A DNA stretch of 6,290 nt, taken from contig JBAZOD010000058.1 in assembly GCA_041648955.1 (NCBI GenBank), forward strand, positions 1 through 6,290, read 5' to 3'. Position numbers and translations under genes: made by a program. This DNA is from JBAZOD01 sp041648955 (lineage in GTDB: Bacteria; Patescibacteriota; Patescibacteriia; Patescibacteriales; JAQTRU01). Of the stretch, positions 5,075 to 6,290 are shown one piece after another. Each line of letters opens with the position of its first letter. Position 1 is the stretch's first letter. A model generated the notes under the pieces. The model did not search any database, was not told the DNA's origin, and saw only the letters and a program-made list of their open reading frames with translations.

Positions 5075-6290
5075 ATGGAGAAAAAACAATTAAAATATCA
5101 GGATTCAATTGATTTTCTTGAATCTCTTGTTAACATACCGGGGCCAAACCATTCTAAGAACGAAGCGGAAATTGACCGGTCTTTTTTTATAAAAAGAATA
5201 AAAGATTTTCTCAAGCTTCTGCATAACCCGGAACAAAAAATTAAATACATCCATATCGCCGGCACTTCTGGGAAAAGCTCTCTCACCTACATGCTGCAGT
5301 CAATCCTGAATGAGGCCGGCCTCAAAACCGGAGCTTATTTTTCTCCTCATACCACTGACATTATCGAAAGGATAAAAGTAAACGGCCAATATATTCTTCC
5401 CTCAGAATTTGCGGAGCTGGTTGATGAAATAAAGCCGGAACTCTCCGCTTGCGCTGGAAACAGCCGCTACGGCGCGCCTTCATATTTTGAAGCTCTGGTG
5501 GCAATGGCCTTTCTTTATTTCAAAAAAAAGAAATGCGAATATGTGGTAATGGAAACCGGCTGCGGCGGAACCTTTGACGCTACCAATGTCATCCCTCGGA
5601 CAGAAGTCGCCATCATCACGAATATCGGCCTGGACCATACCCATCTCCTGGGAGATACGAAAATGAAAATCGCCCGCAACAAAGCCGGCATCATAAAAAA
5701 TAACTGCCTTTTCATAACCGGAGAAAAAAACCGGAAAATTTTAAAAATATTCAAAGATGTTTGCCGCAAAAAAAATTCCCGCTTCCGGCAGATTGATTTT
5801 GATTTCAGAATTCTGAAAAACAATCTAAGCGGAACGGAATTTGAATATAAAAATAATATTTACAAAACGAAAAATCCGGGAGAGCATCAGGTGAAAAACG
5901 CCATCCTGGCGATAGAAGCAGCCGAATCCATCAAGGGCAAAAAAATAAGCCCTGCTATAATAAAGAAAGGCCTGGCTAAAGCTTTCTCTCCCTGCCGATT
6001 GGAAACTATCCAAAAAAATCCGACCATAATTCTGGACGGAGCGCATAATCCGGACAAGATGAAAACAACTGCCGATTTCCTGAAAAATATTAAATTTAAG
6101 AAGCTTCATCTCCTCCTCGGACTTGCGGAAGATAAGAAATTATATAATACTTTAAAATATGTACTACCGCTGGCTGATGAAATATACATCACCAGATTTC
6201 TTTCGCCGATGAGAAAAAGCAAGAATCTGAAGAAGATGCGGATAATGGCGGAGAAATTATCAAAGAAAAATACCAGCATAAAAATATTTA
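5075..6290 (+). CDS. folC: Folylpolyglutamate/dihydrofolate synthase family protein (FolC), 3'-truncated
   Basis: This is a Mur-ligase-fold ATP enzyme that adds glutamate to folates (FPGS), in some bacteria also to dihydropteroate (DHFS). The frame runs off the right edge with 405 residues visible; family lengths are about 420-430, so little is missing. The start is firm: an in-frame TAA at 5069-5071 lies two codons upstream. Motifs: P-loop GTSGKSS (63-69), where the family usually has GTNGKGS; YFSPHTTDIIERI (88-100); the METGCGGTFDATNVI block (159-173), usually EVGLGGRLDATN; ITNIGLDHTHLLG (181-193); NKAGIIK (202-208), whose Lys203 corresponds to the carbamylated lysine of the family; HQVKNAILAIEAA (271-283); and DGAHNPDKM (321-329) in the C-terminal domain. 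No Shine-Dalgarno is visible. Ten bases separate it from dprA. FPGS-only versus bifunctional activity cannot be decided; no other folate gene is in the window. A related Mur ligase with another substrate is possible but less likely. Confidence 0.92.
   Translation, partial: MEKKQLKYQDSIDFLESLVNIPGPNHSKNEAEIDRSFFIKRIKDFLKLLHNPEQKIKYIHIAGTSGKSSLTYMLQSILNEAGLKTGAYFSPHTTDIIERIKVNGQYILPSEFAELVDEIKPELSACAGNSRYGAPSYFEALVAMAFLYFKKKKCEYVVMETGCGGTFDATNVIPRTEVAIITNIGLDHTHLLGDTKMKIARNKAGIIKNNCLFITGEKNRKILKIFKDVCRKKNSRFRQIDFDFRILKNNLSGTEFEYKNNIYKTKNPGEHQVKNAILAIEAAESIKGKKISPAIIKKGLAKAFSPCRLETIQKNPTIILDGAHNPDKMKTTADFLKNIKFKKLHLLLGLAEDKKLYNTLKYVLPLADEIYITRFLSPMRKSKNLKKMRIMAEKLSKKNTSIKIF

Overview
The window carries five protein genes, all on the plus strand, plus a gene-free stretch of about 490 bases that looks like a pair of small structured RNAs on the minus strand. 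The protein sequences (an LCP-family enzyme with a LytR_C tail, a FolC with a GTSGKSS P-loop), the lack of Shine-Dalgarno sequences before every visible start, the uniform TAA stops and the AT-rich 'AAATTGAAAATT' intergenic repeat together suggest a Candidate Phyla Radiation / Patescibacteria genome, perhaps Parcubacteria-like. That placement is inference from family resemblance; no rRNA marker is present.

Layout. Positions 1-1362 hold the 3' part of an LCP (LytR-CpsA-Psr) cell-envelope ligase gene, open to the left edge. Only 15 bases later, der (1378-2787) encodes a double-GTPase ribosome assembly factor. A 108-base AT-rich imperfect inverted repeat (2788-2895) fills the gap to pth (2896-3471), peptidyl-tRNA hydrolase, and runs right up to its ATG. 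A strong hairpin terminator at 3493-3522 closes this block. After the non-coding stretch come dprA (3961-5064), encoding a DNA-uptake/recombination mediator, and folC (5075 to the right edge), a Mur-ligase-fold folate enzyme nearly complete at the edge. These two are 10 bases apart and probably co-transcribed.

The non-coding stretch 3472-3960 is the most interesting part. Reading the minus strand, there is a near-consensus promoter (TTGACA, 16 bases, TGC-TAAGAT) at 3892-3919. It is followed by about 200 nt of foldable RNA ending in a hairpin plus T6 (3688-3741). Next comes a weaker promoter (3641-3670) and a second foldable RNA of about 145 nt that ends at the 3493-3522 hairpin plus T6. Both RNAs contain the 7-mer CCUCCUU, identical to the anti-Shine-Dalgarno core at the 3' end of 16S rRNA. 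In the second RNA it sits in the loop of a perfect 9-bp hairpin. At three helix positions the minus strand gives G-U pairs where the plus strand would give A-C mismatches, which independently supports minus-strand transcription. The longer RNA can also fold as a nested rod with a central bubble, reminiscent of 6S RNA, and this fold excludes its own terminator hairpin.

The genes are mostly housekeeping: translation quality control (pth), ribosome maturation (der), one-carbon metabolism (folC), envelope assembly (LCP) and DNA processing (dprA). A plausible dprA promoter overlaps the ncRNA promoter back to back, so the two directions may compete.
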